This document shows, in pieces, positions 1 through 8,143 of a stretch of 16,956 bases of DNA (the first letter of the stretch is position 1; every line of letters starts with the position of its first letter). Source of the DNA: Gulosibacter sediminis (lineage in GTDB: Bacteria; Actinomycetota; Actinomycetes; Actinomycetales; Microbacteriaceae); contig NZ_JACXJG010000009.1 of the NCBI RefSeq assembly GCF_014904065.1, positions 107,303 through 124,258 on the forward strand. Direction: 5' to 3'. The position numbers and the translations under genes are program-made. Under the pieces are notes generated by a model, which worked only from the letters and a program-made list of their open reading frames with translations, was not told the origin of the DNA and ran no database searches.

Positions 1-996
1 CACCTCGTCTCGGGCGCCGAGGTGCACCCGCAGGCCGGCGACGTTGTCGTCGCCCGCGTCACGAAGATCGGCAATCACAAGCGCATCGAGACGCCCGAGT
101 CGCGCAAGGCGATCCTGTTCGGCGACCACATCGTCATGGTCGCCTACGGCAACCGCTACGCCGCCGACCAGTTCCTCGCCCACGTGCCCGCCGACCTCGG
201 CCCTTGCCACCTCGTCGCCGCCGGCGGCATCGCGGGCGCGGTCGAGACCCAGCACGACCGCATCGGTGCGCCGACGCAGCTCGAGCCGCTCGGCCTGCTC
301 GCCGACCACCACGGCGTCGTGAACCTGCGTGACTACGCGCCGTTCACGGCATCCGCCACCGACGCGCCCGAGCGCCCGCTCGACGCCCGCGGCCGCAAGC
401 GCCCCGAGGTGATCGCGGTGCTCGGCACCTCGATGAACTCGGGCAAGTCGACCTCGATGGCGACGCTCATCAACGGCCTCACGAAGTCGGGCCTGCGCGT
501 TACGGCGGGCAAGGCGACCGGCACCGGCGCGGGCAACGACCCGACGATCTACCGCGACGCGGGCGCCGAGACCGTGCTCGACTTCAGCGACTTCGGCTTC
601 GGCACGACGTTCAAGCTGCCAATGCCGCAGATTCGCGCGATCACCTTCGGGCTCATCGAGCAGCTCGCGGCGGCCGACCCCGACGTCGTCGTGGTCGAGA
701 TCGCCGACGGCGTGTTTCAGGGCGAGACCTCGCAGCTGCTGCGCGACCCGGGCTTCCACGCCGCGGTCGACCACGTCGTGTTCTCGGCCGTCGACGCGCT
801 CGGCGCCCTCGCCGGGGTGCGCGAGCTGCAGTCGGCGGGCCTGCGCGTGAGCGCCGCGACCGGCGTCATGACCTCGTCGCCGCTCGCGAGCACCGAGGCC
901 CGTGCCGTGCTCGACCCGCTCGGCGTGCGCGTGCTCGGCACCTTCGACCTCACGGCACCCGAGGTGGCGCTGTCGCTGCTCGAGCGGGCGAAGTAG
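1..996 (+). CDS. P-loop NTPase, DUF1611-like (5' end outside window)
   Basis: The reading frame is open from base 1 to the TAG at 994-996, so 331 residues are visible and the true start lies upstream. The first in-frame GTG at 22 is inside a continuous N-terminal domain and is probably not the start. The N-terminal third (about residues 8-110) looks like a small beta-rich domain containing YGNRYAADQF and GPCHLVAAGG. A P-loop, GTSMNSGKST, lies at 424-453 (residues 142-151). It is followed by KATGTGAGNDP, which resembles the substrate loop of dethiobiotin-synthetase-like P-loop enzymes, and by the acidic strand VVVVEIADG. From memory, proteins of this build are annotated as DUF1611 domain proteins; some DUF1611 members are linked to D-glutamate N-acetylation, but I would not transfer that function. 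Its stop overlaps the GTG start of the ABC gene by one base (TAGTG), so the two are very likely co-translated and functionally linked. Fold call good, function unknown. Confidence 0.75.
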   Translation, partial: HLVSGAEVHPQAGDVVVARVTKIGNHKRIETPESRKAILFGDHIVMVAYGNRYAADQFLAHVPADLGPCHLVAAGGIAGAVETQHDRIGAPTQLEPLGLLADHHGVVNLRDYAPFTASATDAPERPLDARGRKRPEVIAVLGTSMNSGKSTSMATLINGLTKSGLRVTAGKATGTGAGNDPTIYRDAGAETVLDFSDFGFGTTFKLPMPQIRAITFGLIEQLAAADPDVVVVEIADGVFQGETSQLLRDPGFHAAVDHVVFSAVDALGALAGVRELQSAGLRVSAATGVMTSSPLASTEARAVLDPLGVRVLGTFDLTAPEVALSLLERAK

Positions 997-2696
997 TGGC
1001 CGACTCGACGCCGAAGATGCCCGCCGTGTGGCGGGGCCGGCGCCGTGGCATGCTGCTCACCCTCGTCGGGCTCGGCGTCGCGCAGGCGGCCCTCGCGCTC
1101 GTGATGGCCTTCAGCGTGGATGCGGTGCTCGGCGGCACCGGGGATGCCTCGGCCTGGCTCGCGCTCGTCGCGCTCGTCACCTCGGTGCTGCTCATCGGCA
1201 TCGCGCGCTGGGCCGAGCGGATCGTCGCCGAGTCGCTCGGACAGGACTACGTGTTCGAGCAGCGTCGCCACCTCGTCGCGGCCGCGCTCGGCAATGTCGG
1301 CAACCGCTCGCTCGGCGTCATCGTCACCCGCGCCTCGAACGACCTCAACGCGGTGCGCAACTGGATCGCGCAGGGCATCGTGCCGCTGTGCACCGGGCTC
1401 AGCCTCATCGTCGTCGTCATCGGCGTGCTCGCCGTGACGCAGCCGCTCATCGCCCTCGCGATCGCGGTGCCGATCGGCCTCATGGCGCTTGTGCTGCCGC
1501 GGCTCGCGCAGCTCGCCCACGACCGGGCCCGCGCGCTGCGCCGCCAGCGCGGCAAGATGTCGGGGCACATCGCCGACACCGCTCGCGCCGGCGAATCGGT
1601 GCGCATCGCGGGGGCCGTGCGCCGCGAGCTCAGCGCCGTCGACCGCGCCTCGGCCCGGGTGGTGGATGCGGCGCTGCACCGCGCGCAGGTCACCGGCCTC
1701 GTGCGCGCGCTCACGGTCACGACGGCGTCGCTGTGCACCGCGGCGGTCGTGCTGCTCGCGCTACTCGGCCAGATCGAGGCGGCCGCGGTCGCCTCGGCGA
1801 TGACGCTGCTCGGCGTCATGGCGACGCCGATGTCCGACCTCGGCCGCGTCGTCGAATATCGCCAGAACTACCGCGCGGCCCGGCGCATCCTCGCCCCGAT
1901 GCTCGCGCAGGCGCGCGAGCTCACCGCCGCCGAGCGCGCCCGCGAGCGCGAGTGGCGCCGCTCGCACGGGGATGCGGGCGCGCCCGCCGGCACCGGCAAG
2001 CTCCGCATCGAGGGCGTGCGCCCCGGCGGCGTCGCGGTGCCCGAGCTGCACGCCGAGCCGGGCGAACGCGTGCTGCTGCGCTCCGAGCATCCGCCCCTCG
2101 TGCGCCGCGTGCTCGCCGAGCTGCTCGAGGGCGACCCCGAGTCGGGCGGCACGGTGCGCATCGCCGGCTTCGACCTGCGGCTCGCGCCCGCGCGCTTTCG
2201 CCGCCACCTCGTCGGCTTCGCGTCGAGCCAGCTGCCGCTCGAGCGCGGCTCGCTGCGTCGGCTCATCGGCTACCGGCTGCCCGACGCGAGCGACGCCGAG
2301 ATCTGGCGGGTCGTGCGCGTCGTCGGCCTCGAGCAGCGCATCCGCACCGACCCCCGCGGCCTCGACCGCAAGCTCAAGAACGACGGCGCGCCCTGGTCGA
2401 GCGGTGACGTCGCGCGGCTCAAGCTCGCGCGGGCGCTGCTCGGCACGCCGCCGCTGCTCGTGCTCGAGCACCTCGACTCGGCGCTCGACGCGAGCGGGCT
2501 CGAGGCTCTGCGCGGGGTGCTGCGCGAGTATCCCGGCATCGCGATCGTCGCCTCACACCGGCCCGAAGCGCTCGGCGTGGATGTACGCGACTGGCGCCTC
2601 GACGGCACCGACCCGGCCAGCCGTGAGCGCACGGCGGCGGCCGTCGCCGCGTTCGGTCAGCCCCGCGAGGCCGACGACGCGGACGACGAGGAGTAG
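996..2696 (+). CDS. ABC transporter half-protein (membrane + ATPase) with degenerate ATP site
   Basis: The 566-residue protein has the order expected of an exporter-type half-transporter: about six membrane segments in residues 19-265 (for example 19-40, 52-70, 128-170 and 236-265), then an ATPase domain from about residue 335. The ATPase domain is clearly degenerate. At the Walker A position (residues 356-371) the sequence is GERVLLRSEHPPLVRR, with no GxxGxGKS/T and Leu at the lysine position. The signature is WSSGDVARL (467-475) instead of LSGGQ. Walker B reads LLVLEHLDSALD (487-498), with Glu for the Walker B Asp and His492 at the catalytic Glu position. The Q-loop Gln412 and H-loop His521 remain. 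The start is GTG, overlapping the previous stop by one base. Such a subunit would need a competent partner ABC subunit, perhaps encoded upstream of the window, or may serve a non-transport role. The reading frame is intact and the usual high-GC codon bias is kept, so it is probably expressed rather than decaying. Confidence 0.85.
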   Translation: MADSTPKMPAVWRGRRRGMLLTLVGLGVAQAALALVMAFSVDAVLGGTGDASAWLALVALVTSVLLIGIARWAERIVAESLGQDYVFEQRRHLVAAALGNVGNRSLGVIVTRASNDLNAVRNWIAQGIVPLCTGLSLIVVVIGVLAVTQPLIALAIAVPIGLMALVLPRLAQLAHDRARALRRQRGKMSGHIADTARAGESVRIAGAVRRELSAVDRASARVVDAALHRAQVTGLVRALTVTTASLCTAAVVLLALLGQIEAAAVASAMTLLGVMATPMSDLGRVVEYRQNYRAARRILAPMLAQARELTAAERAREREWRRSHGDAGAPAGTGKLRIEGVRPGGVAVPELHAEPGERVLLRSEHPPLVRRVLAELLEGDPESGGTVRIAGFDLRLAPARFRRHLVGFASSQLPLERGSLRRLIGYRLPDASDAEIWRVVRVVGLEQRIRTDPRGLDRKLKNDGAPWSSGDVARLKLARALLGTPPLLVLEHLDSALDASGLEALRGVLREYPGIAIVASHRPEALGVDVRDWRLDGTDPASRERTAAAVAAFGQPREADDADDEE

Positions 2697-2720
2697 CCTC
2701 CGGGCCGAGTCCGCTACAAC

Positions 2721-2739
2721 CGCCGACCGACGATCGGCG
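2721..2739. terminator. Weak hairpin between ABC gene and lipoprotein gene
   Basis: The inverted repeat CGCCGA/TCGGCG encloses a 7-nt loop, 25 bases after the ABC gene stop. No T-tract follows, so termination is uncertain. The hairpin also occupies the place where the -35 of the next promoter would sit, so it could be an operator instead. Confidence 0.25.
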
Positions 2740-2752
2740 TCGCGCACCTGCG

Positions 2753-2758
2753 TAGTCT
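2753..2758 (+). promoter_or_regulatory. -10 box of leaderless lipoprotein gene
   Basis: TAGTCT matches the actinobacterial TAnnnT -10 pattern and ends 7 nt before the GTG at 2766. Transcription would therefore begin at or next to the start codon. No Shine-Dalgarno sequence is present, which supports leaderless translation. No convincing -35 was seen. Confidence 0.5.
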
Positions 2759-2765
2759 TCAACTC

Positions 2766-3908
2766 GTGATGGGTTTTGGTGCGCGACGAACGTCGATTAC
2801 ACGGATGCGGTGGCTGCGCGCCGCCGGCGGGTTCGCGCTCGCGGGCCTCGCGCTGACCGCCTGTTCGGGCGGCGGCGAGCGCATCGAGCCCAACGATCAC
2901 TCGACCGACGCCGCGCAGCAAGTCGCGGAGGCGCCCGAGGTGGAGTCGGTCATCACCGACCTCTTCACCGCGATCGACGAGCACGACGCCGACCGGCTCG
3001 ACGAGCTCGTGCCCGACTACGACGACGTCGACGTGCAGGTGCCCGACGTGGCGCCCGAGCTCGTCGAGATCGGCGAGATCACGGGCAACACGGGCCACTT
3101 CGACGGCGCCTCGGCGACCGTGCAGGTCACCTATTCGCTCGCCGGCGAGGAGGCGTCGTGGGATGCGCAGCTGCGGTACGTCTCGAGCGGCAGCGACGAC
3201 CCGGCCTGGCAGCTCACGAATGCCATCGTCGAGGTCGAGACGCCGAGCAGCGGCGGCAGCGGCCCCTTCGCCGACTACGAGGTGGTGCCACAGCAGGACG
3301 GCATCGAGCTCGACGACAAGATCGACTCATTGCCGGGCGCGTACCTCTACACCGTGACGCCACCGACCGGCGCGTTTGAGGTGACCACCGACGCCGAGCA
3401 GGTGCCGGTATTCGTCGGTGACCGCGAGAACGAGACACCGCCAACGCGCGAAGAGATCGCCTCGGCCGCGAGCATCCAGCTGTCGTCCGCCGGAATCGAC
3501 CTCGTCTCGGGCAAGTACGCCGACGACGTGAACATGTGCTCGGGCTGGTGCAGCGAGCCGGCGAACGACAAGTGGCAGGCGATGGTGTGGTCGCAGGCCG
3601 TCGACGGCACCGGCATCTTCACGATCACGACCGGCCCCGGCGCCTCGTCGGTCACCCCGGTCGACCGCGACAACCCGGGCGACTGGGAGTCAGCGATTAC
3701 CGAGCAGGGCGACGCAGCCGCGCAGTACGCCGAGGTAAGCCCGCTCAGCATCGACTACTCGAAGGTGACCTGCTCAAGCACGTCCGCGAGCAGCTGCTCG
3801 GTGTCGCAAGCCGACGGCCTGCCCAGCACCCGCGACTCCGTGCGCCTGCTCTACCGCGTCGGCACCGACGGCTCGATCACCCTCGCGGATGTGGCAGGCA
3901 ACACGTAG
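2766..3908 (+). CDS. Secreted lipoprotein of unknown function
   Basis: The 380-residue protein carries a lipoprotein signal peptide: basic N-terminus, hydrophobic stretch from about residue 19 to 31, and a lipobox LTAC with the lipidated Cys at residue 33, followed by SGGG. The mature protein should be anchored on the outer face of the cytoplasmic membrane. Residues about 55-155 (acidic, with LFTAIDEHDADRLDELV) look like the NTF2-like or DUF4878-type folds often found in such lipoproteins; this is a resemblance by eye. The C-terminal half has two pairs of close cysteines (CSGWC, and CSSTSASSC near the end), which could form disulfides. The GTG at 2766 (or the ATG immediately after) suits a leaderless transcript. 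An ATG at 2805 would also leave a complete signal peptide and cannot be excluded. It is a single-gene unit with its own promoter, and no specific substrate can be assigned. Confidence 0.8.
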   Translation: MMGFGARRTSITRMRWLRAAGGFALAGLALTACSGGGERIEPNDHSTDAAQQVAEAPEVESVITDLFTAIDEHDADRLDELVPDYDDVDVQVPDVAPELVEIGEITGNTGHFDGASATVQVTYSLAGEEASWDAQLRYVSSGSDDPAWQLTNAIVEVETPSSGGSGPFADYEVVPQQDGIELDDKIDSLPGAYLYTVTPPTGAFEVTTDAEQVPVFVGDRENETPPTREEIASAASIQLSSAGIDLVSGKYADDVNMCSGWCSEPANDKWQAMVWSQAVDGTGIFTITTGPGASSVTPVDRDNPGDWESAITEQGDAAAQYAEVSPLSIDYSKVTCSSTSASSCSVSQADGLPSTRDSVRLLYRVGTDGSITLADVAGNT

Positions 3909-3932
3909 GCGCACCGCGGCCCGCACGCCGAC

Positions 3933-3979
3933 TAGACTCAGGGAAGGCGAAATCGCCGCCAGCATCCGTCTGCAAGGAG
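3933..3979 (+). promoter_or_regulatory. purL promoter -10, small leader hairpin and Shine-Dalgarno
   Basis: A -10 box TAGACT lies at 3933-3938. The implied leader of about 40 nt contains a short inverted repeat, GGCG/CGCC with loop AAAT (3946-3957). A strong AAGGAG (3974-3979) sits 7 nt before the TTG at 3987 and fixes that unusual start. No purine riboswitch-like structure was recognised, and no clear -35 is visible. Confidence 0.5.
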
Positions 3980-3986
3980 CCGTCAC

Positions 3987-6296
3987 TTGAGCATCGAGCA
4001 CGTTCCCGACACCGTTGAGCACGCCGAGGCATCCCCCGAGCGCGAACAGCCGTACGAGGCACTCGGGCTCAAGGCCGACGAATACGCGCAGATTCGCGAA
4101 CTGCTCGGCCGCCGCCCCACGTCGGGCGAGCTCGCCATGTACTCGGTGATGTGGTCAGAGCACTGCTCGTACAAGTCGTCGAAAAAGTACCTGCGCCAGT
4201 TCGGCCAGAAGGTGAACGACAAGATGCGTGAGCACCTACTCGTCGGCATGGGCGAGAACGCGGGCGTGCTCGACCTCGGCGACGACTGGGCCGTCACCTT
4301 CAAGGTCGAGTCGCACAACCACCCGAGCTACATCGAGCCGTTCCAGGGTGCCGCGACCGGCGTCGGCGGCATCGTCCGCGACATCATCTCGATGGGCGCG
4401 CGCCCCGTGGCCGTCATGGACGGCCTGCGCTTCGGAGCCATCGACCACCCCGACACCTCGCGCGTCGTGCACGGCGTCGTCGGCGGCATCTCGTTCTACG
4501 GCAACTGCCTCGGCCTGCCGAACATCGGCGGCGAGACCTGGTTCGACAAGACCTACCAGGTGAACCCGCTCGTCAACGCGCTCGCCGTGGGTGTGCTCAA
4601 GCGCGATGACCTCCACCTCGCGAACGCGCGCGGTGCCGGCAACAAGGTCGTGCTCTTCGGTGCGCGCACCGGCGGCGATGGCATCGGCGGAGCCTCGATT
4701 CTCGCGTCCGACACCTTCAGCGAGGGCGGCCCGACGAAGCGCCCCGCCGTGCAGGTGGGCGACCCGTTCGCTGAGAAGGTGCTCATCGAGTGCTGCCTCG
4801 AGCTGTTCGCGAACGACTCCGTTGAGGGCATTCAAGACCTCGGCGCGGCCGGCATCTCGTGCGCCACGTCTGAGCTCGCGGCCGCCGGCGACGGCGGCAT
4901 GCACATCGACCTCGACAGCGTGCTGCTGCGCGACCCGACGCTCACCGCCGAGGAAATCCTCATGAGCGAGTCGCAAGAGCGCATGATGGCGATCGTCAAG
5001 CCCGAGAAGCTCGAGGCGTTCCTTGCCATCACGAGTAAGTGGGAGGTCGAGACCTCGGTGCTCGGCGAGGTGAACGACTCCGGTCGCCTCACGATTGACT
5101 GGCGCGGCGGCCGCATCGTCGACGTCGACCCGCGCACCGTCGCCGTCGACTCGCCCGTCTACGACCGCCCGGTTGTCTACCCGACGTGGATCGACGCGCT
5201 CCAGGCGAACAACGCCGAGGGCCTCCCCCGCCCGACATCGGGCGAAGAGCTCAAGGCACAGTTCCTGACGCTGCTCGGCTCGCCGAACGCGGCCGACCCG
5301 GCGTGGATCACCGACCAGTACGACCGCTACGTGCTCGGCAACACCGCCTTCGCCTACCCGGAGGACGCCGGCGTCGTGCGCGTCGACGAGTCGACCGGCA
5401 TGGGCGTCGCCCTCGCGATGGATGCGAACGGCCGCTACGCCCAGCTCGACCCCCGTGCGGGTGCGCGACTCGCGCTCGCCGAGGCGTTCCGCAACGTCGC
5501 CGCGACCGGCGCCGCGCCGATGGCAGTCTCGGACTGCCTCAACTTCGGGTCGCCCGAGAACCCCGAGGTGATGTGGCAGTTCAAGGAGGCCGTTGAGGGC
5601 CTCGCCGACGGCTGCCTCGAGCTCTCGATTCCGGTTACCGGCGGCAACGTGTCGTTCTACAACCAGACGGGCGACGTGCCCATCCACCCGACCCCCGTCG
5701 TTGCCGTGCTCGGCAAGTTCGACGACGTCGCGCGCCGCGTGCCGAACGGCTGGCAGGAAGAGGGCCACAACCTCTACCTGCTCGGCGAGACCCACACCGA
5801 GCTCTCGGGCTCGCTCTGGGCGGATGCGGTGCACGGCCACCTCGGCGGCCACCCGCCGGTCGTCGACTTCGAGCGCGAGCAGGCGCTCGCCGACCTCATC
5901 GACGGCGCCTCGCGCCAGGGCATCCTCGGCTCGTCGCACGACCTCTCTGAGGGTGGGCTCGCGCTCGCGCTCGCCGAGTGCGTGACGCGCTTCGGCATCG
6001 GCGCCCGCGTCGTGCTCGACGAGATCATCTCGCGCGACCACGTCGACGCCGCGACCGCCCTCTTCTCGGAGTCGACCGGCCGCGTGCTCGTGTCGGTTCC
6101 GCGCGAAGAGGACGTGAAGTTCACGTACATGTGCGAGGCGCGCGGCTTCCCCGTGATCCGCATCGGCGTCTCCGACGGCGTGGATGCGGATGCGCAGCTC
6201 GAGGTGCAGGGCCAGTTCACCGTGCCGGTCACGAAGCTCCGCGAACTGCGCAGCGCGACGCTGCCGAAGCGCTTCGGCGAGCGCGTCGAGGCGTAG
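3987..6296 (+). CDS. purL: Phosphoribosylformylglycinamidine synthase, subunit PurL
   Basis: This is the 769-residue small-type PurL, the synthetase subunit that makes formylglycinamidine ribonucleotide from FGAR, ATP and ammonia in step four of purine synthesis, working with PurQ and PurS. Diagnostic motifs are [13 protein letters not shown] (His59 region), [52 protein letters not shown] region near 4840-4900, [37 protein letters not shown] and [15 protein letters not shown]. The length is normal for the bacterial small form. The TTG start is set by AAGGAG 7 nt upstream and by agreement with the family's usual N-terminus. Neighbours are a lipoprotein and an unknown membrane protein, so purQ and purS are not adjacent on either side within this window. 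The cytoplasmic function is certain. Confidence 0.98.
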   Translation: MSIEHVPDTVEHAEASPEREQPYEALGLKADEYAQIRELLGRRPTSGELAMYSVMWSEHCSYKSSKKYLRQFGQKVNDKMREHLLVGMGENAGVLDLGDDWAVTFKVESHNHPSYIEPFQGAATGVGGIVRDIISMGARPVAVMDGLRFGAIDHPDTSRVVHGVVGGISFYGNCLGLPNIGGETWFDKTYQVNPLVNALAVGVLKRDDLHLANARGAGNKVVLFGARTGGDGIGGASILASDTFSEGGPTKRPAVQVGDPFAEKVLIECCLELFANDSVEGIQDLGAAGISCATSELAAAGDGGMHIDLDSVLLRDPTLTAEEILMSESQERMMAIVKPEKLEAFLAITSKWEVETSVLGEVNDSGRLTIDWRGGRIVDVDPRTVAVDSPVYDRPVVYPTWIDALQANNAEGLPRPTSGEELKAQFLTLLGSPNAADPAWITDQYDRYVLGNTAFAYPEDAGVVRVDESTGMGVALAMDANGRYAQLDPRAGARLALAEAFRNVAATGAAPMAVSDCLNFGSPENPEVMWQFKEAVEGLADGCLELSIPVTGGNVSFYNQTGDVPIHPTPVVAVLGKFDDVARRVPNGWQEEGHNLYLLGETHTELSGSLWADAVHGHLGGHPPVVDFEREQALADLIDGASRQGILGSSHDLSEGGLALALAECVTRFGIGARVVLDEIISRDHVDAATALFSESTGRVLVSVPREEDVKFTYMCEARGFPVIRIGVSDGVDADAQLEVQGQFTVPVTKLRELRSATLPKRFGERVEA

Positions 6297-6305
6297 CGTT
6301 TTCCG

Positions 6306-6330
6306 GCGCGCAACGCGCGTCGTTTATCCT
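6306..6330 (+). promoter_or_regulatory. Short hairpin and -10 box before small membrane protein
   Basis: GCGCG-CAA-CGCGC (6306-6318) can form a 5-bp stem just after the purL stop; it is a poor terminator because only a short TTT follows. TATCCT (6325-6330), a good TAnnnT -10 box, ends 7 nt before the ATG at 6338, so the next gene is probably leaderless. Confidence 0.45.
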
Positions 6331-6337
6331 GCGCAGC

Positions 6338-6817
6338 ATGCGTGATGGGCAGAGCGCGGCGGTGCCGTGGTGGAAGAATTTGTGGACCTGGGTGGTCGTC
6401 GCGGGCGCGGTCATTGCGATTGTCGTGCTGATTCGCGTCGCAGCGCCGACCGTTGAAGCGAAATCGGGCACGCCGGACAACGACTCCGCCGCGACCCCCG
6501 CGGCTCCCGCCTACGACGGCACCGCCCTCGCGAGCGCGAGCGAGCAGGCCGTGCTCGACGCGTACGAGGTCGACGAGTTCAGCGAGATCGAGGCGACCGA
6601 CAACACGACGATCCTGATGTCGTACATCGGCTCGTGGGACTCGTTCAGCGAGGGCCGCGTCACCGTCGTGCTCAGCGAAAAGGTGCGCCCTAACGACCTC
6701 GAGGCGTTCGCAACAACCGTGCTCGAGCACGCCGGGGGAGTCACCGGCCTCGACGCCGTGGTCGCCGTCGACAACGAGGGCCTCGCCATGTCGGCCGACC
6801 GCACCGAGGGGCCGTAG
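6338..6817 (+). CDS. Small single-pass membrane protein, unknown function
   Basis: The product is 159 residues. A short cytosolic head with WWKNLW is followed by one membrane segment (about residues 17-37, rich in V, A and I). Then comes a low-complexity Ala/Pro/Thr/Asp linker (about 42-62) and a folded-looking acidic extracellular domain (about 65-150) containing LMSYIGSWDSFSEGRVTVVLSEKV. The reading frame stays open further upstream to 5978, but that part overlaps purL. The ATG at 6338 lies immediately before the membrane segment and 7 nt after a -10 box, so it is preferred. No Cys, catalytic motif or family is recognised. It has its own promoter and is followed by a hairpin, so it appears to be monocistronic. 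Confidence 0.7.
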   Translation: MRDGQSAAVPWWKNLWTWVVVAGAVIAIVVLIRVAAPTVEAKSGTPDNDSAATPAAPAYDGTALASASEQAVLDAYEVDEFSEIEATDNTTILMSYIGSWDSFSEGRVTVVLSEKVRPNDLEAFATTVLEHAGGVTGLDAVVAVDNEGLAMSADRTEGP

Positions 6818-6819
6818 CA

Positions 6820-6838
6820 GGTGCGGGGTAACCGCATC
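6820..6838 (+). terminator. Candidate hairpin terminator after small membrane protein
   Basis: GGTGCGG/CCGCATC can pair over 7 bp (one G-T wobble) around the loop GGTAA, starting 3 nt after the TAG stop. There is no T-tract, as is common for actinobacterial hairpin ends, so the call rests on position and stem strength only. Confidence 0.35.
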
Positions 6839-6886
6839 CACAGGCGATGGGCACGTTGCGCCCAGTTTCACGCGGCCCTCGCTCGG

Positions 6887-6914
6887 TACGGTGAGTTGAA
6901 GCGATCGGTAATCT
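6887..6914 (+). promoter_or_regulatory. Candidate -10 boxes upstream of desaturase
   Basis: Two TAnnnT boxes are present: TACGGT (6887-6892) and TAATCT (6909-6914). TACGGT is the same hexamer as the proposed mntR -10. Neither has a clear -35 at the normal distance. If the second is used, the transcript starts near 6921, past the first possible start codon. Confidence 0.3.
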
Positions 6915-6918
6915 GCCT

Positions 6919-8082
6919 TTGGCTTCCCAAGGGCCGAGTTGCGGCCCGCGACGAAAACAGGTACCGATCATCTCTCCCACCGCCACGCCCGTTGTTAGCG
7001 GGCTCGGTCCGCTGCGCACGACCAAGCGCGCCGACACCACCGACTTCCCGCCCATCGCGAAGGCCTACACCGAGGTTTCGGCCGTGGTGCGCGAGACCGG
7101 ATTGCTGCGCCGCACGCCCTGGTTCTACGGCCTCGTCGGCCTCGCGATCGTGCTCGCGCTCGGCGGCGCGGTGACCGGGTTCATCCTGCTCGGCCCGAGC
7201 TGGTTCCAGCTGCTCATCGCCGCGGCGCTCGGCATCATCTTCACGCAGGTCGCGTTCCTCGCCCACGAGGCGGCGCACCGGCAGATCCTCGAGTCGGGCC
7301 CCTCGAACAAGCGGCTCGGGCGCATCCTCGCCTGCAGCGTCGGCATGAGCTACGCGTGGTGGGACTCGAAGCACACCCGCCACCATGCGAACCCGAACCG
7401 CATGCGCAAAGACCCCGACATCGAGGTCGACACCATCTCGTTCCTCGAAGAGGATGCGGTCGAGGCCCGCGGGCTCCGGCGGGCCATCACGAAGCGCCAG
7501 GGCTGGTTCTTCTTCCCGCTGCTCACGCTCGAGGGGTTCAACCTGCACCTCCACAGCTTCAAGCACCTCTTCCAGCGCGGCCCGGTCAACGGCCGCTGGA
7601 CCGAGCTCGGCATCATCTTCGCGCGCTTCGTGCTGCTGCTCACCCCGATCTTCCTGTTCCTGCCCGTCGGCATGGCGTTCGCGTTCCTCGGCGTGCTCTA
7701 CGCCGTGTTCGGCGTCTACATGGGCGCGTCGTTTGCCCCGAACCACAAGGGCATGCCGGTCATCGCCGAGAGCGCGAAGCTCGACTTCTTCAGCAAGCAG
7801 GTGCGCACCTCGCGCAACATCCGCGGCGGCTGGTGGGCCACCTGGCTCATGGGCGGGCTCAACTACCAGGTCGAGCACCACCTGTTCCCGAGCATGCCGC
7901 GGCCGCACCTCGCGAAGGCCCGCGAGATCGTGCGCCAGCACTGCAAGACCCTCGGCGTGCCCTACACCGAGACCTCGCTCTGGCGCTCGTACGCAATCGT
8001 GATCGAGTACCTCAACCGGGTGGGGCTCGCGGCGCGCGACCCCTTCGACTGCCCGGCCGCGCAGCAGTTCCGGCGGGTCTAG
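6919..8082 (+). CDS. Membrane fatty acid desaturase (acyl-CoA/lipid desaturase family)
   Basis: The 387-residue protein has the three histidine boxes of di-iron membrane desaturases: HEAAH (116-120), HTRHH (152-156) and QVEHH (317-321). The Gln in the third box is the form seen in front-end and related desaturases. Hydrophobic segments flank the boxes (about 69-112, 225-262), as expected for an enzyme embedded in the cytoplasmic membrane. It would introduce a double bond into a fatty acyl chain, using oxygen and an external electron donor; no reductase or ferredoxin gene is adjacent. Position of desaturation cannot be told. The start is uncertain: TTG at 6919 is the first usable codon, but no Shine-Dalgarno precedes it. 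The conserved part begins near residue 28 (GLGPLRTTKRADTTDFPP), so a later non-standard start (for example ATC near 6967, after AACAGG) is possible. Function confident, N-terminus not. Confidence 0.9.
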   Translation: MASQGPSCGPRRKQVPIISPTATPVVSGLGPLRTTKRADTTDFPPIAKAYTEVSAVVRETGLLRRTPWFYGLVGLAIVLALGGAVTGFILLGPSWFQLLIAAALGIIFTQVAFLAHEAAHRQILESGPSNKRLGRILACSVGMSYAWWDSKHTRHHANPNRMRKDPDIEVDTISFLEEDAVEARGLRRAITKRQGWFFFPLLTLEGFNLHLHSFKHLFQRGPVNGRWTELGIIFARFVLLLTPIFLFLPVGMAFAFLGVLYAVFGVYMGASFAPNHKGMPVIAESAKLDFFSKQVRTSRNIRGGWWATWLMGGLNYQVEHHLFPSMPRPHLAKAREIVRQHCKTLGVPYTETSLWRSYAIVIEYLNRVGLAARDPFDCPAAQQFRRV

Positions 8083-8105
8083 GCAGGGTTCAACCCCCGC
8101 TGAGT

Positions 8106-8137
8106 TTGACTGCCCGAACTCGAAACTTTGGTACGGT
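8106..8137 (+). promoter_or_regulatory. mntR promoter (leaderless start)
   Basis: TACGGT (8132-8137) ends 6 nt before the GTG at 8144, again fitting a leaderless transcript. TTGACT (8106-8111) is a good -35 by sequence, but the 20-nt spacer is longer than usual. No Shine-Dalgarno is present. Confidence 0.45.
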
Positions 8138-8143
8138 TCATGC

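Noticed and set aside
22-996. GTG at 22 as the true start of the P-loop gene
   Set aside because: The frame is open from base 1 and the residues before 22 fit a continuous domain, so the gene most likely starts upstream of the window.
902-2407. Plus-strand frame of 501 codons inside the ABC gene
   Set aside because: Arg/Ala/His-rich out-of-frame translation of the ABC gene, with no start context.
4236-6041. Long minus-strand open frame (601 codons) opposite purL
   Set aside because: It is the antisense shadow of purL, with Arg/Val/Asp/His-rich low-complexity translation and no recognisable family. High GC makes such frames common.
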